A DNA stretch of 49,551 nucleotides, from NCBI GenBank assembly GCA_017936375.1, contig JAGBFR010000004.1, positions 1 to 49,551 of the forward strand. Reading direction: 5' to 3'. Under the pieces are notes generated by a model. That model had not been told where the DNA came from and did no database searches. It saw only the letters and a program-made list of their open reading frames with translations. Source of the stretch: Clostridia bacterium (GTDB taxonomy: Bacteria; Bacillota; Clostridia; Christensenellales; Aristaeellaceae). Below are positions 31,408 to 39,826 of the stretch, piece by piece (position 1 is the first letter of the stretch; every line of letters starts with the position of its first letter). A program made the position numbers and the translations under genes.

Positions 31408-32637
31408 TTACAGGCCCATCTTGTCGACGTATTCCTCGAGGCACCAGCCGTTGTAGGTCATCACGGCGGCAGCCTCCGTGCCGACATAGCGGAAATGCCA
31501 GCTCTCGGCAAGGAAGCCGGTGATGCTCTCCTTCTCCTTGGTGAAGCGGACGATAAAGCCGTACTCGTAGCAGTGCTCGTGGAGCCACTTCTGCTGCTTT
31601 GTGCCGGAGAAGCTCACGCCGGGCACGGTGATGTCAAACGCGAGGCCGGTCATGTGCTCGCTCGTGCCGGCGGGGGCGACGGTCTGATATGTCGCCGAGA
31701 GGCAGCGGGAGGTGGACCAGCTGGGGTTGCGCTCCTTGAAGCCGCGGGCGGACTGATCGACCAGCGACTGCTGATCGGCATAGCTGCGATAGGCGGAGGA
31801 GACCTGCCAGTCGCCGATGCCTTCGGCGATGGCGTCCTCGAGCATGCGCCCGAGCGCCTCGGCCGCCGTGCGGTTGGCGCGCGTGCCCTTGTATTTGACC
31901 TTGAGCACGTCGGAGGGGATGACGTCCGCGATCTTCACGAGATCCGTGGGGGCGTAGTTCTTATCGAGCGGCTGATCCCTGTTGACGAGGATCAGATAGT
32001 CCATTGGCGGGGCCTTGTCGGCGCTGAGCGCATCGCCGCTGTAGAGCAGGGTCAGCGTCTTCGTGCCTGCGATGCCGTCGGCGCTCAGCCCATTGACCGC
32101 CTGAAAGACCGTGACGGCGTTCTTTGTGTTCTGACCGAATGCGCCGTCCGCCGCGTCGCTGAGATACCCCAGATCGATGAGCGCCTGCTGCATCCGCTTT
32201 ACGTCATTGCCGCTCATGCCCTTCTTGAGCGTGCGCTGAGCGTCTGCCTTGGGCGCGGGGGAGGGCGTGGGATCGGGCTTTGGCGACGGCGTGGGCGCGT
32301 CGGTCGGGACTGCCGTGGGCTGCGGCGTGGGCGTCTCGGGGATGAGATCCGCGCCGCCGTGGCCGTACTGCGCGCCGAAGGGGGCGTAGATAGCCGGGGT
32401 CGGCGTGATGGTCGGCACGGGCGTCGGCGTGGGGATGGGGGTGGGCGTCGGCTCCTGCGTGGGGGCCGCGCCGTAAACGGCGGAGGGATCGACGGCGGGC
32501 ATCGCGCCCGTCGCAGCGATGCAGAGCATCACGATCACCGCCACAAGCGCGCCTGCGCCGAATACGCGCAGCAGGGGATTGGCCTGCTGCTTTTTTTGGC
32601 GCTTTCTCTGCTGCGGGCGGCGGGTTCTTTGTGCCAT
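31408..32637 (-). CDS. VanY-type D,D-carboxypeptidase with peptidoglycan-binding domain
   Basis: Membrane-anchored peptidase of 409 residues. It has a basic cytoplasmic N terminus, one membrane span (about 25-44), a Pro/Thr-rich spacer (about 58-130), a peptidoglycan-binding repeat (about 136-198, DVKRMQQALIDLGYLSD...AVTVFQ) and a C-terminal M15B VanY domain (about 230-409). The zinc site is visible as SEHMTGLAFD (H328, D335) and WHFRY (H381). VanY-like enzymes remove the terminal D-Ala from peptidoglycan stems. It is the last gene of a minus-strand envelope operon, 41 bp after an SGNH-like gene. Close association with vancomycin resistance genes is not seen, so a housekeeping wall-trimming role is likelier. 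Confidence 0.9.
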   Translation of the reverse strand: MAQRTRRPQQRKRQKKQQANPLLRVFGAGALVAVIVMLCIAATGAMPAVDPSAVYGAAPTQEPTPTPIPTPTPVPTITPTPAIYAPFGAQYGHGGADLIPETPTPQPTAVPTDAPTPSPKPDPTPSPAPKADAQRTLKKGMSGNDVKRMQQALIDLGYLSDAADGAFGQNTKNAVTVFQAVNGLSADGIAGTKTLTLLYSGDALSADKAPPMDYLILVNRDQPLDKNYAPTDLVKIADVIPSDVLKVKYKGTRANRTAAEALGRMLEDAIAEGIGDWQVSSAYRSYADQQSLVDQSARGFKERNPSWSTSRCLSATYQTVAPAGTSEHMTGLAFDITVPGVSFSGTKQQKWLHEHCYEYGFIVRFTKEKESITGFLAESWHFRYVGTEAAAVMTYNGWCLEEYVDKMGL

Positions 32638-32678
32638 AGTGTCTCCTTACTGGGTAATTGCGTGAATGGTCAGCGGAA

Positions 32679-33734
32679 TCAGTCGTAGATCCAGTCGCCT
32701 GCGGCGTGCGTTTCCAGCGCCCATGTGCGCAGCAGATCCGTCGCTGCGTCGAGCTGCGCGCGGCTAGTCACCGCGCCGTCGCCGGAAGCGATGGCCTGCG
32801 CGATCTCGGCGTTGATCCATTCGCCGTAGTGCAGCGTGTCCTTGTAATTGGCGATCGTCTTGACCCATTCCTCGCGGGCGGAGTAATCATAGATCGTCAC
32901 ATTCTCATACCCGCTCAGCGCGTCGTAGCACAGGCCGCGCAGGGTGAGCATCGACTCGAGCGTGCCTTTGCTCTCCATGTTCGACCATTCCGCGGCGGAA
33001 TAGGGCGGGAAGAAGATATCAAACTGCGTCTCCGGGTGCTCCTTGATGAAGGGAATCAGGTGGGTATTGAGGTTTGCCGTGCAGGCGGCGGCATGATGAT
33101 CCGCCGCAAAGCGCTGCGCAGGCTCGTCAAAGACGGCATTGTAGAGCATAGCGCGGCCGTACTCGTCCTTGCCCGCCCAGTTATACATCGTGTCGCGGAT
33201 GGAATCATCCTGCCGCTGCCCCCATGCGCGCAGGCAGCGCGGCAGGAAGGAGCCGAGCACAGAGCGGTTGAGCCAGTACTGCACGTCGTTGAAGATGTTC
33301 TTATCGTAGAGATAGAGCGGCACCTCGCTGCCCGTCTTATCCAGCGGGCCGACGAAGGAATAGACGTCCAGCCCGTAGAGTACGCGCTGCATGTCGTGCG
33401 TGTCAAAGGCGAGATCGAGCAGCAGCGCATGGTTGTACGCCGTGCCGGCGGAGGTGCAGAGCTTGATAAACCTGCCGCCAAAGAGCGAATCCAGCTGCGC
33501 CGGGCTGAAGTTCTCCGTCACCGACGTGCCGACGATCGCGCTGTCATAGTCGTAATGGCGCACGATGCCCGCGTTCGCATAGACCTGCGTGGTGTTGTCA
33601 ATCGGCGGGGCATAGGCCGTCGCAAGGCGATACACCTGAAACGGATCGATCGCGATGACCATGCCGGAGAGCAGCGCCATCGCGCCGATGATTCCGGCAA
33701 GGCAGAGCAGCGCCCAAGTCTTTTTTTTCATCAT
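32679..33734 (-). CDS. Membrane-anchored SGNH/AlgX-like protein (copy 1)
   Basis: A 351-residue protein with one N-terminal membrane span (about 8-29) and an extracytoplasmic domain resembling the SGNH-like partners of MBOAT acyltransferases (AlgX/AlgJ, DltD). Candidate catalytic residues are S71 in IVGTSVTENF and the D/H pair in KDTLHYGEW near residue 300. It lies 10 bp after the MBOAT gene, and a paralogue lies upstream of it (35234-36313). Such pairs transfer acyl groups to envelope polysaccharides: the MBOAT protein brings the acyl group across the membrane and the SGNH-like protein places it. The polymer here is unknown. Confidence 0.75.
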   Translation of the reverse strand: MMKKKTWALLCLAGIIGAMALLSGMVIAIDPFQVYRLATAYAPPIDNTTQVYANAGIVRHYDYDSAIVGTSVTENFSPAQLDSLFGGRFIKLCTSAGTAYNHALLLDLAFDTHDMQRVLYGLDVYSFVGPLDKTGSEVPLYLYDKNIFNDVQYWLNRSVLGSFLPRCLRAWGQRQDDSIRDTMYNWAGKDEYGRAMLYNAVFDEPAQRFAADHHAAACTANLNTHLIPFIKEHPETQFDIFFPPYSAAEWSNMESKGTLESMLTLRGLCYDALSGYENVTIYDYSAREEWVKTIANYKDTLHYGEWINAEIAQAIASGDGAVTSRAQLDAATDLLRTWALETHAAGDWIYD

Positions 33735-33744
33735 GCTGTCTCAA

Positions 33745-35178
33745 TCAGAAGTTGAAGTAGAGGAAGACGCTGACATTGGAGAGGGACAGCGTGCAGTAGA
33801 GGATGAGGATGACGGTGGTGAAGGCACCCAGCAGGGTGGGCCTGAAGTCCATGGTCTTCTCGTATGTATTGCGCAGGCCGAGGCAGGCAAAGAGCGAGAG
33901 CACATACCACGCCATCATGAACAGCGCGTTGTATCCCGGGCGGAAGCCGCCGGGCAGCGCGAAGGCCGAGGTGATGGAGTCGCGGATGGGGCCGAAATCC
34001 ATCATCAGCATCGAGCGGACGATGGCCAGCGCATCGGCGAGGCTCGTCGCGCGGAAGAAGACCCACGCCACCACGACGAAGAGGAACGTGATCATCCACT
34101 GCAGCGCCGGGTGCAGCGCGTCATACTGCTTGCGGAAGAGGCGGTAGAGGACGCTCGCCGCGCCGTGCATCAGACCCCAGAGCAGGAAGAGCCAGCCCGC
34201 GCCGTGCCACAGGCCGCTGGCGAGGAAGACGATCATAAGGTTTGCGCAGGTGCGCGCAAGGCCCTTGCGGCTGCCGCCCAGCGGGAAATAGATGTAGGAG
34301 GTCAGGAAGCGGGAGAGCGTCATGTGCCAGCGCTGCCAGAACTCGCGGATATTCATGCTCTTGTAGGGGGAGTTGAAGTTGAGCGGGATCTTGATGTTGA
34401 ACATCAGGCCGATGCCCGTGGCCATATCGCAGTAGCCGGAGAAGTCAAAATACAGCTGCAGCGTGTAGCCGATGGCGACGAACCACGCCTCGGCGGTATT
34501 GAGCCCCTGCGCGGCGGCGAAGCCCGCCTCCACCGCGATGCCGAAGGTGTCGGCGACGATGACCTTCTTGAACAGGCCGAGCGCAAAGGCATACAGGCCG
34601 GGGGCGAAGTTGTCAAAGTTGAACTTCCTGTTCTTCGGGTCGGCGAACTGCGGCACGATCTCGCTGTGCAGGACGATCGGGCCGGCGATCAGCTGCGGGA
34701 AGAAGGTGACAAAGAGCGCATAGTCCAGAATGTTATAGCGCGGGACGGTGCGCCTGTAGCTGTCGATGACGTAGGAGAGCTGCTGGAAGGTGAAGAACGA
34801 GATGCCCAGCGGCAGCATGAGATGAAGCAGCGGGAGGGACGTGCCCAGCATGCCGTTCATGTTGGAGACGAAGAAATCGTAGTACTTGAAATAGAACAGC
34901 ACGCCCAGATTGAGGAAGAGGCCAAGGAGCATCAGCGGCAGGCGGACGGCCTTCTTTTCGCTGACGAGCATCATCTGGCTGAGCGCGTAGTTGATCAGAA
35001 TGCTCAGCACGATGATGGGCACGTAGCTGGGGTTGTTGTATCCGTAGAAGACAAAGGACGCCAGAACGAGGAAGAGCTTATTGAGCGGATAGCGCTCGGG
35101 CAGCTTCCCCAGCAGGAAGTAGACGATCAGCGTCACCGGCAGGAAGGCCAGCATGAAGACGTAGGAATTAAACAGCAT
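33745..35178 (-). CDS. MBOAT family O-acyltransferase (AlgI/DltB-like)
   Basis: Polytopic membrane protein of 477 residues in the MBOAT family, close in layout to AlgI and DltB. Conserved parts are MLFNSYVFMLAFLP at the start, LMLPLGISFFTFQQLSYVIDSYR, the FWQRWHMTLSRFLTSYIYFPLGG block and ASGLWHGAGWLFLLWG, which contains the catalytic histidine (WHGA). It moves acyl groups, usually acetyl, from a cytoplasmic donor to extracytoplasmic polysaccharide. It is sandwiched between two paralogous SGNH-like genes, so one acyl supplier may serve two acceptor enzymes. No alginate, D-alanine-carrier or teichoic acid genes are in the window. Confidence 0.9.
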   Translation of the reverse strand: MLFNSYVFMLAFLPVTLIVYFLLGKLPERYPLNKLFLVLASFVFYGYNNPSYVPIIVLSILINYALSQMMLVSEKKAVRLPLMLLGLFLNLGVLFYFKYYDFFVSNMNGMLGTSLPLLHLMLPLGISFFTFQQLSYVIDSYRRTVPRYNILDYALFVTFFPQLIAGPIVLHSEIVPQFADPKNRKFNFDNFAPGLYAFALGLFKKVIVADTFGIAVEAGFAAAQGLNTAEAWFVAIGYTLQLYFDFSGYCDMATGIGLMFNIKIPLNFNSPYKSMNIREFWQRWHMTLSRFLTSYIYFPLGGSRKGLARTCANLMIVFLASGLWHGAGWLFLLWGLMHGAASVLYRLFRKQYDALHPALQWMITFLFVVVAWVFFRATSLADALAIVRSMLMMDFGPIRDSITSAFALPGGFRPGYNALFMMAWYVLSLFACLGLRNTYEKTMDFRPTLLGAFTTVILILYCTLSLSNVSVFLYFNF

Positions 35179-35233
35179 ATCGGAATGTCTCCTTCATCGG
35201 TTGTGCATCGCGGGATGCGGATGGAGCGGGGGA

Positions 35234-36313
35234 TTACGGGGCGGCGGAGGACGGCGCGGGATATGGCCACTCGGTGCGCTCGCGCAGGTCGAGCGTGAGC
35301 GTGCGGATGACGTCGTTGTTTTCGCGGACCTGGCTGACGTCGGTGATGCGGTACTCGTCTGCGGCGATCGCCTCAGCCATCGCGTCGTTGATCCACGGGC
35401 CGTAGTGCGAGGCGTCGATGTAGTTATCGAGATTGAGGATCCAGGCCGTCTGCGCCTGGAAGTCATAGACCTTCACATTCTCATGCATAAGAAGCGCCTC
35501 GGTGACGGCCTCCTTCTGCGAGAGGTGATAGAGCAGGTCGCCTGCGTTATAGAACTGATACCACTGCGCCAGAGAATACGGCGGGAAGAAGAAGATAAAC
35601 TCGGTCTGCGGGTGCCCCTCGATGAAGGGCAGGTAGTTGTGCTCGTAATTGAGCTGGGACTGGACGGAGAAGACGGGGTCGTGCTGCTCCTGCCGCTTCT
35701 TTTTGCCCGTCAATCTGACCTCGCGCAGCGCGGCGTCCTCGCCATACTCGTAGAGGCTGCCCCAGTTGTACATGCTGTCCCGCTGGTTGGGGTCGCTCTG
35801 CCCGAGCGTCCTGAGGCATCGGGGGAGGAACTTGGCGAGCACGGTCTTGTTGAACCAGTACTGTGCGTCGTTGAAGAGATTGTCGTCGTAGAGGTATTCC
35901 GGCATCTCGCACTTGGGCGTGGAGTAGAACCACGTCAGCGCCTCCACGTCAATGCCGTAGAGCACGCGCTGCACGTCGTGCGTGCGGAAGGCGAGCTCCA
36001 TCATCTGCGCATGGTTAAAGGGCGAGCCGCCGTTGATGGGCAGCTTGATGAAGCTGCCGCCGAGCAGGCTGTCCAGCTGGCTCGGGGTGAAATTCTCCGT
36101 CATCGACGAGCCGATGACCACGCTGTCGTAGTCGTATGTCTTGGCGATGCCCGCGTTGGAGTAATTCTGCGTGCCGTTTTCAATCGGCGCGATGAAGTGC
36201 TCCGCCTTGTGGTAAATCTCAAACGGGTCGATCAGCACGACCGTGCCGATGATCGCCAGCATGCAGGCGGCCAGAAGGGCGAGCGTGCACAGGCCCCATT
36301 GCTTTCGGGTCAT
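35234..36313 (-). CDS. Membrane-anchored SGNH/AlgX-like protein (copy 2)
   Basis: A 359-residue paralogue of the protein at 32679-33734, with the same plan: an N-terminal span (about 8-28), IDPFEIYH after it, S70 in VIGSSMTENF, and D/H in DASHYGPWIND near residue 315. Shared landmarks include QLDSLLGGSFIKL, HDVQRVLYGIDV and the IFFFPPYSLAQW strand. It is the first gene of the SGNH-MBOAT-SGNH-VanY operon and has a strong promoter upstream. It differs from copy 1 by an Arg/Lys/Gln-rich insert (about 205-220). Confidence 0.75.
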   Translation of the reverse strand: MTRKQWGLCTLALLAACMLAIIGTVVLIDPFEIYHKAEHFIAPIENGTQNYSNAGIAKTYDYDSVVIGSSMTENFTPSQLDSLLGGSFIKLPINGGSPFNHAQMMELAFRTHDVQRVLYGIDVEALTWFYSTPKCEMPEYLYDDNLFNDAQYWFNKTVLAKFLPRCLRTLGQSDPNQRDSMYNWGSLYEYGEDAALREVRLTGKKKRQEQHDPVFSVQSQLNYEHNYLPFIEGHPQTEFIFFFPPYSLAQWYQFYNAGDLLYHLSQKEAVTEALLMHENVKVYDFQAQTAWILNLDNYIDASHYGPWINDAMAEAIAADEYRITDVSQVRENNDVIRTLTLDLRERTEWPYPAPSSAAP

Positions 36314-36368
36314 GGGAAAAATCCTTTCGTCGCCGGGCTTGCCCGGAGGGTAATGGCATAATCACTTC

Positions 36369-36397
36369 ATTATACACGATACGGATTTTGATTGCAA
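36369..36397 (-). promoter_or_regulatory. Promoter of the SGNH-MBOAT-SGNH-VanY operon
   Basis: On the minus strand TTGCAA (36397-36392), a 17-bp spacer and a perfect TATAAT (36374-36369) lie about 55 bp upstream of the first SGNH-like gene. Confidence 0.8.
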
Positions 36398-36484
36398 GAA
36401 AAGGGGCCGTCAAGGAATGAAACGGAGGGTTGAATGTTGTCATCTGCTCATTCAACGACCGGTCATTTCCTGATGGCCTTTGTA

Positions 36485-38281
36485 TTATCCGACGGATTCG
36501 GCGATGGGCGCATGCGGCGTGGGCAGCGCGGTGGGCATGGGCGTGGCGGTCGGCTCCGGGGAGGCTGTCGGAGCTGCCGTGGCTGCGGCCTCGGGCTGCG
36601 CGGAGGGGCTCGCCTCCGGCTCCGGCGTCGCGGGATCGACCGCGGAGGAGAAGAGCAGCGACTGCGTCTGCTTGCCCGCCGCGCCGTCGACGGTCAGCCC
36701 GTGGTCGCGCTGGAAGGCCTCGACCGCCTTGATCGTGCCGCCGTAGTAGCCGCCGGTGATGGAGCCCGTGTAATACCCCAGCTCCGCAAGGCGGACCTGC
36801 AGCATGTAGACGTCCTTTCCCTGTTTGCCGCGGAAGAGCGTGCGGTACTCCGTCGGCCAGTTTTCCCGGCTGTAGACGGGCGTCGGCGTCGGCGCGGGGA
36901 GGTCGCCCTCGCGCAGGGTATAGGTATTGAGCGGGCGGCGCAGGGTCATCGTGTATTCGGGGTCATACTCGCCCTCGTAGACGGTGATGATCGTGCCCGC
37001 GCCGCAGTTGTCGTAGATCCATTTCGCGTCCTGCACATACAGGCGGACGCAGCCGTGCGAGGCGCGCGAGCCGAGATCCTCATAGGATTTGACAGAAAGG
37101 GTCGTCTCGTCCGCCGCGCTGTAGAGCACGGAGTGGAAGGCGTTGGCGGAGTCGATGCGCGTGAGGTACTGCGCGTGGGAATCCCACGTCGGGAAATAGC
37201 CCCAGCGCGCGCGCTTGCTGGGCATGATGGTCGTGCCGAGGGGCGTGGGGTTTTTCGTCGTGCCGGTGGAGCAGATCATCTCGCGCACGAGCACGGTGTA
37301 TTCGCCGCTTTCATCGTAGGTATACGCGCGGGTGATCTGGTTGGCCACGTCGACCATGAGCGTATACTTGGCGGGCTTGGGCGTGGGCGAGGGTAGCGGC
37401 GCGGCCCATGCGGGCACGGCGCTTGCGGAGAACAGCGCCTCCTGCGTGTCCCGCCCGGCGACGCCGTCGACGGTCAGCCCGTTGTGCTGCTGGAAGGCGC
37501 GGACGGCGTTGCGCGTCACCTTGTAGAAGCCGCCGGAGACCTTCGCATCATAGAAGCCCAGCTCCGCAAGCCGCGTCTGCACAGCGGCGACGACGGCGTT
37601 TGAATCGCCGTACTCCACCTTACGCTCGTAGACAAAGGGCGTGGGGGTCGGCACGGGCGTGGCGACGGGCACGGGCGAGGGCGTGGCGTAAGGCGTGCTG
37701 CCGTCGCGCGCTATGGCGGCGGAGGAAAAGAGGACGATCCACGTCGCCGCGTCGATTTTGCCCGTCTGGGGCATGTTGTTGTATTTCTGGAAGCGGCGCG
37801 CCGCGCTCTGCGTGCCCTCGAGGAAATCGCCCGAGCACTTGCCGTGGTAGTAGCCAAGGTCGGTGAGCTTGTGCTGCGCGGCGAGGACATGATCGCCCGA
37901 GTCGCCGTACTGCAGCGTGCGCTCCGGCGGGTCAAGGGGCGCGGGCGTCGCGGGGACGGGCGTGTGCAGGCCGTACTTTTCCGCGATGGCCGTGACCTCC
38001 TCGGGCGACGGCGTCTGAGCCGGCGCATCGGTCGGCACGGGGGTGATGAAGACCAGCGCGGCGACGTCGTCCTCGCTCAGGGAGAAGAGGGCTTCGTCGG
38101 GCGCGGCGGTCGCCTCGCCGGCCTGACCCGCGGGGATGAAGGCGACCTCGCCGTCGTCGCCGAGGAGAACCTTGCCCTCCTCATCCTCCCAGAGGATGAT
38201 CTCGGACAGGGCGGGTGCGGCGAGGAATATGAGCGTCAGCAGCGTGCCGAGCAGCCGCCGGATATGGATGGAATGGAACAT
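36485..38281 (-). CDS. L,D-transpeptidase with three peptidoglycan-binding domains
   Basis: Exported enzyme of 598 residues with a signal peptide (about 1-26) and an acidic N-terminal region. Two peptidoglycan-binding repeats (about 122-186 and 221-286) lie on either side of a Pro-rich spacer. A YkuD L,D-transpeptidase domain (about 305-436) follows, then a third binding repeat (about 483-546) and a Pro/Ala/Thr tail. The catalytic motif is SHGCVRLY with H409 and C411. These enzymes make 3-3 peptidoglycan cross-links or attach proteins to the wall. The last two binding repeats are very similar to each other (LAELG.Y, AFQ.HNGLTVDG.AG). The ATG at 38281 has GGAGG 5 nt upstream; 21 upstream codons in frame lack support. 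Confidence 0.9.
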   Translation of the reverse strand: MFHSIHIRRLLGTLLTLIFLAAPALSEIILWEDEEGKVLLGDDGEVAFIPAGQAGEATAAPDEALFSLSEDDVAALVFITPVPTDAPAQTPSPEEVTAIAEKYGLHTPVPATPAPLDPPERTLQYGDSGDHVLAAQHKLTDLGYYHGKCSGDFLEGTQSAARRFQKYNNMPQTGKIDAATWIVLFSSAAIARDGSTPYATPSPVPVATPVPTPTPFVYERKVEYGDSNAVVAAVQTRLAELGFYDAKVSGGFYKVTRNAVRAFQQHNGLTVDGVAGRDTQEALFSASAVPAWAAPLPSPTPKPAKYTLMVDVANQITRAYTYDESGEYTVLVREMICSTGTTKNPTPLGTTIMPSKRARWGYFPTWDSHAQYLTRIDSANAFHSVLYSAADETTLSVKSYEDLGSRASHGCVRLYVQDAKWIYDNCGAGTIITVYEGEYDPEYTMTLRRPLNTYTLREGDLPAPTPTPVYSRENWPTEYRTLFRGKQGKDVYMLQVRLAELGYYTGSITGGYYGGTIKAVEAFQRDHGLTVDGAAGKQTQSLLFSSAVDPATPEPEASPSAQPEAAATAAPTASPEPTATPMPTALPTPHAPIAESVG

Positions 38282-38323
38282 GAAAACCTCCGTATGAAAG
38301 AGGGGAAATGTGTGTCTATGCCC

Positions 38324-38352
38324 ATGATAGCACACGCGGGGCAAGGACGCAA
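38324..38352 (-). promoter_or_regulatory. Promoter of the L,D-transpeptidase gene
   Basis: On the minus strand TTGCGT (38352-38347), a 17-bp spacer and TATCAT (38329-38324) lie about 43 bp upstream of the start codon. It closely resembles the GH2 promoter (TTGCGC-17-TATCAT). Confidence 0.55.
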
Positions 38353-38404
38353 GGCGGAGGGGGTATGGGAAAAGATGGGCAGGACGGTCTGGCCCGCAAA
38401 GAAA

Positions 38405-38429
38405 GGGAGCCGGCGGTCTGCCGGCTCCC
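38405..38429 (-). terminator. Terminator after htrA
   Basis: GGGAGCCGGC and GCCGGCTCCC form a perfect 10-bp stem with a 5-nt loop; on the minus strand TTTCTTT follows. It lies about 20 bp past the htrA stop codon. Confidence 0.82.
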
Positions 38430-38448
38430 TGATGGGGCTTATTGAGGG

Positions 38449-39642
38449 TTAGTTCTGCGTCTCCACAGCGGTCGGCTGCGGGATGATGATGGAGAGGGTC
38501 AGCTCCTGGCCGTTGCGGTCGATCTTCATGGAGACGGACTCGCCCGGGGTCTGCTGCGCCTTGATGGCGTTGAGGCTGTCGGCATTGGTGACCGGCTGAC
38601 CGTCGAATTCGACGATGATGTCGCCGCGGGTCAGGCCGGCACGCTCAGCAGCGCTCATGGAGGCCACCTCGCTGACATACACGCCGATGGGCATGGAGTA
38701 GCGCTTGGAGAGCTCCTCGGTCACGTCCATGATGGTGATGCCCAGCATGATCTGGCTGCCGAGGGTCTGCGCCTGCACGGAGGCCGGGTCGTTGATCATG
38801 CCGGCGACCAGCTCCTTGATGCTGTTGACCGGGATGGCATAGCCGATGCCCTCGATGGACACGGAGGAGGACTTCGCGTAGATCAGGCCGACGACGGTGC
38901 CGTGCTCGTCAAAGAGCGCGCCGCCGGAGTTGCCGGGGTTGATGGCCGCGTCGGTCTGGATGGCGGAGATGGTCACGTCGTCGATGGTCAGCTCCTGCTC
39001 GGTGGCGGAGATGATGCCGGCGGTGACGGAGCCGTGGACCTTGCCCATCGGGTTGCCGATGGCGATGGCCGGCTCGCCGATCTCCAGCGCGTCGCTGTCG
39101 CCGAAGACGGCGGCGTTCAGGCCGGTGGCGTCGATCTTGAGGACGGCGGCGTCGTTGCTCTCGGAGGTGCCGATGAGGGTCGCCTCGTAGGTGACCTCTT
39201 CGCCGTTGGGATCATCCGGCATGACGTAGACGGTGATCTTGTCCGCGCCGGCGATGACGTGGTTGTTGGTGAGGATGTAGCCGTCCTCGGAGAGGATGAT
39301 GCCGGAGCCCGCGCCGGTCTGCGTGTATTCGCGCTGGCGTCCGCCCGGGTTGCCGTAGCCATAGCCGTAGCCGAAGCCCGGGAAGCCGAACATGCCGCCG
39401 AACGGGTTGTAGTAATCGCTGTCGTAGTCGTTGTAGACAACGGTGGTCTCCGTCTCAATGGCCACGACGGAGGAGCGGCAGGCCTTGGCGATCTCACGGA
39501 TGGAGAGCACGGGCGCGTCCTGCGCGGCCTCCTTGAAGGCAAAGGCGGGTTCCTCCGCCTGAGCGAACACGCACATGGAGCCCAGCAGGGCCATGACGAG
39601 CGTCAGGGCGAGGAGAGAGCGGAAGCTGAAGGTTTTACGCAT
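38449..39642 (-). CDS. htrA: HtrA/DegP-type serine protease with PDZ domain
   Basis: Extracytoplasmic quality-control protease of 397 residues. It has an N-terminal signal or anchor segment (about 8-29), a trypsin-like domain (about 50-265) with catalytic H128 (LTNNHVI), D164 (SNDAAVL) and S239 (NPGNSGGAL), and a single C-terminal PDZ domain (about 295-385, RAGLTRGDIIVEFDGQPV). Between the first strands and the protease core there is an insert very rich in Gly, Tyr and Phe (about 78-100, with GFGYGYGYGNPGG), which is unusual. The ATG has AAAGGAGA upstream. It is transcribed alone, ending at the hairpin 38405-38429. Confidence 0.92.
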   Translation of the reverse strand: MRKTFSFRSLLALTLVMALLGSMCVFAQAEEPAFAFKEAAQDAPVLSIREIAKACRSSVVAIETETTVVYNDYDSDYYNPFGGMFGFPGFGYGYGYGNPGGRQREYTQTGAGSGIILSEDGYILTNNHVIAGADKITVYVMPDDPNGEEVTYEATLIGTSESNDAAVLKIDATGLNAAVFGDSDALEIGEPAIAIGNPMGKVHGSVTAGIISATEQELTIDDVTISAIQTDAAINPGNSGGALFDEHGTVVGLIYAKSSSVSIEGIGYAIPVNSIKELVAGMINDPASVQAQTLGSQIMLGITIMDVTEELSKRYSMPIGVYVSEVASMSAAERAGLTRGDIIVEFDGQPVTNADSLNAIKAQQTPGESVSMKIDRNGQELTLSIIIPQPTAVETQN

Positions 39643-39795
39643 GTGTAAATCGATCTCCTTTCGGGGTCAATGGTTTTGTATGTTCATCGGCGGGAGCGGC
39701 TGCCCTGCCTGCTCCTTCCTTTGATGATTGTAGTATATACGGCGCTGTTGAAGAGAAGATGATACAGAATAGAAGAAATTGCTTGGATATGGGCT

Positions 39796-39814
39796 CAATT
39801 GTGGCGCAATTGTG
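39796..39814. repeat. Direct repeat CAATTGTG-N3-CAATTGTG
   Basis: Two copies of CAATTGTG, each containing the palindrome CAATTG, lie three bases apart just beyond the 3' end of the serine hydrolase gene and 150 bp upstream of htrA. It could be a binding site for a regulator of htrA, but no promoter was recognised around it. Confidence 0.3.
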
Positions 39815-39826
39815 AAGGTCAGTCGT

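Noticed and set aside
31408-32637. Vancomycin resistance locus
   Set aside because: Only the VanY-like domain is present; no vanH, vanA/B, vanX or two-component genes are nearby.
33655-35298. Open reading frame of 547 codons antisense to the MBOAT gene
   Set aside because: The MBOAT protein with its WHGA motif is on the minus strand; the antisense product is rich in Glu, Arg, Gln and His as expected for a shadow frame.
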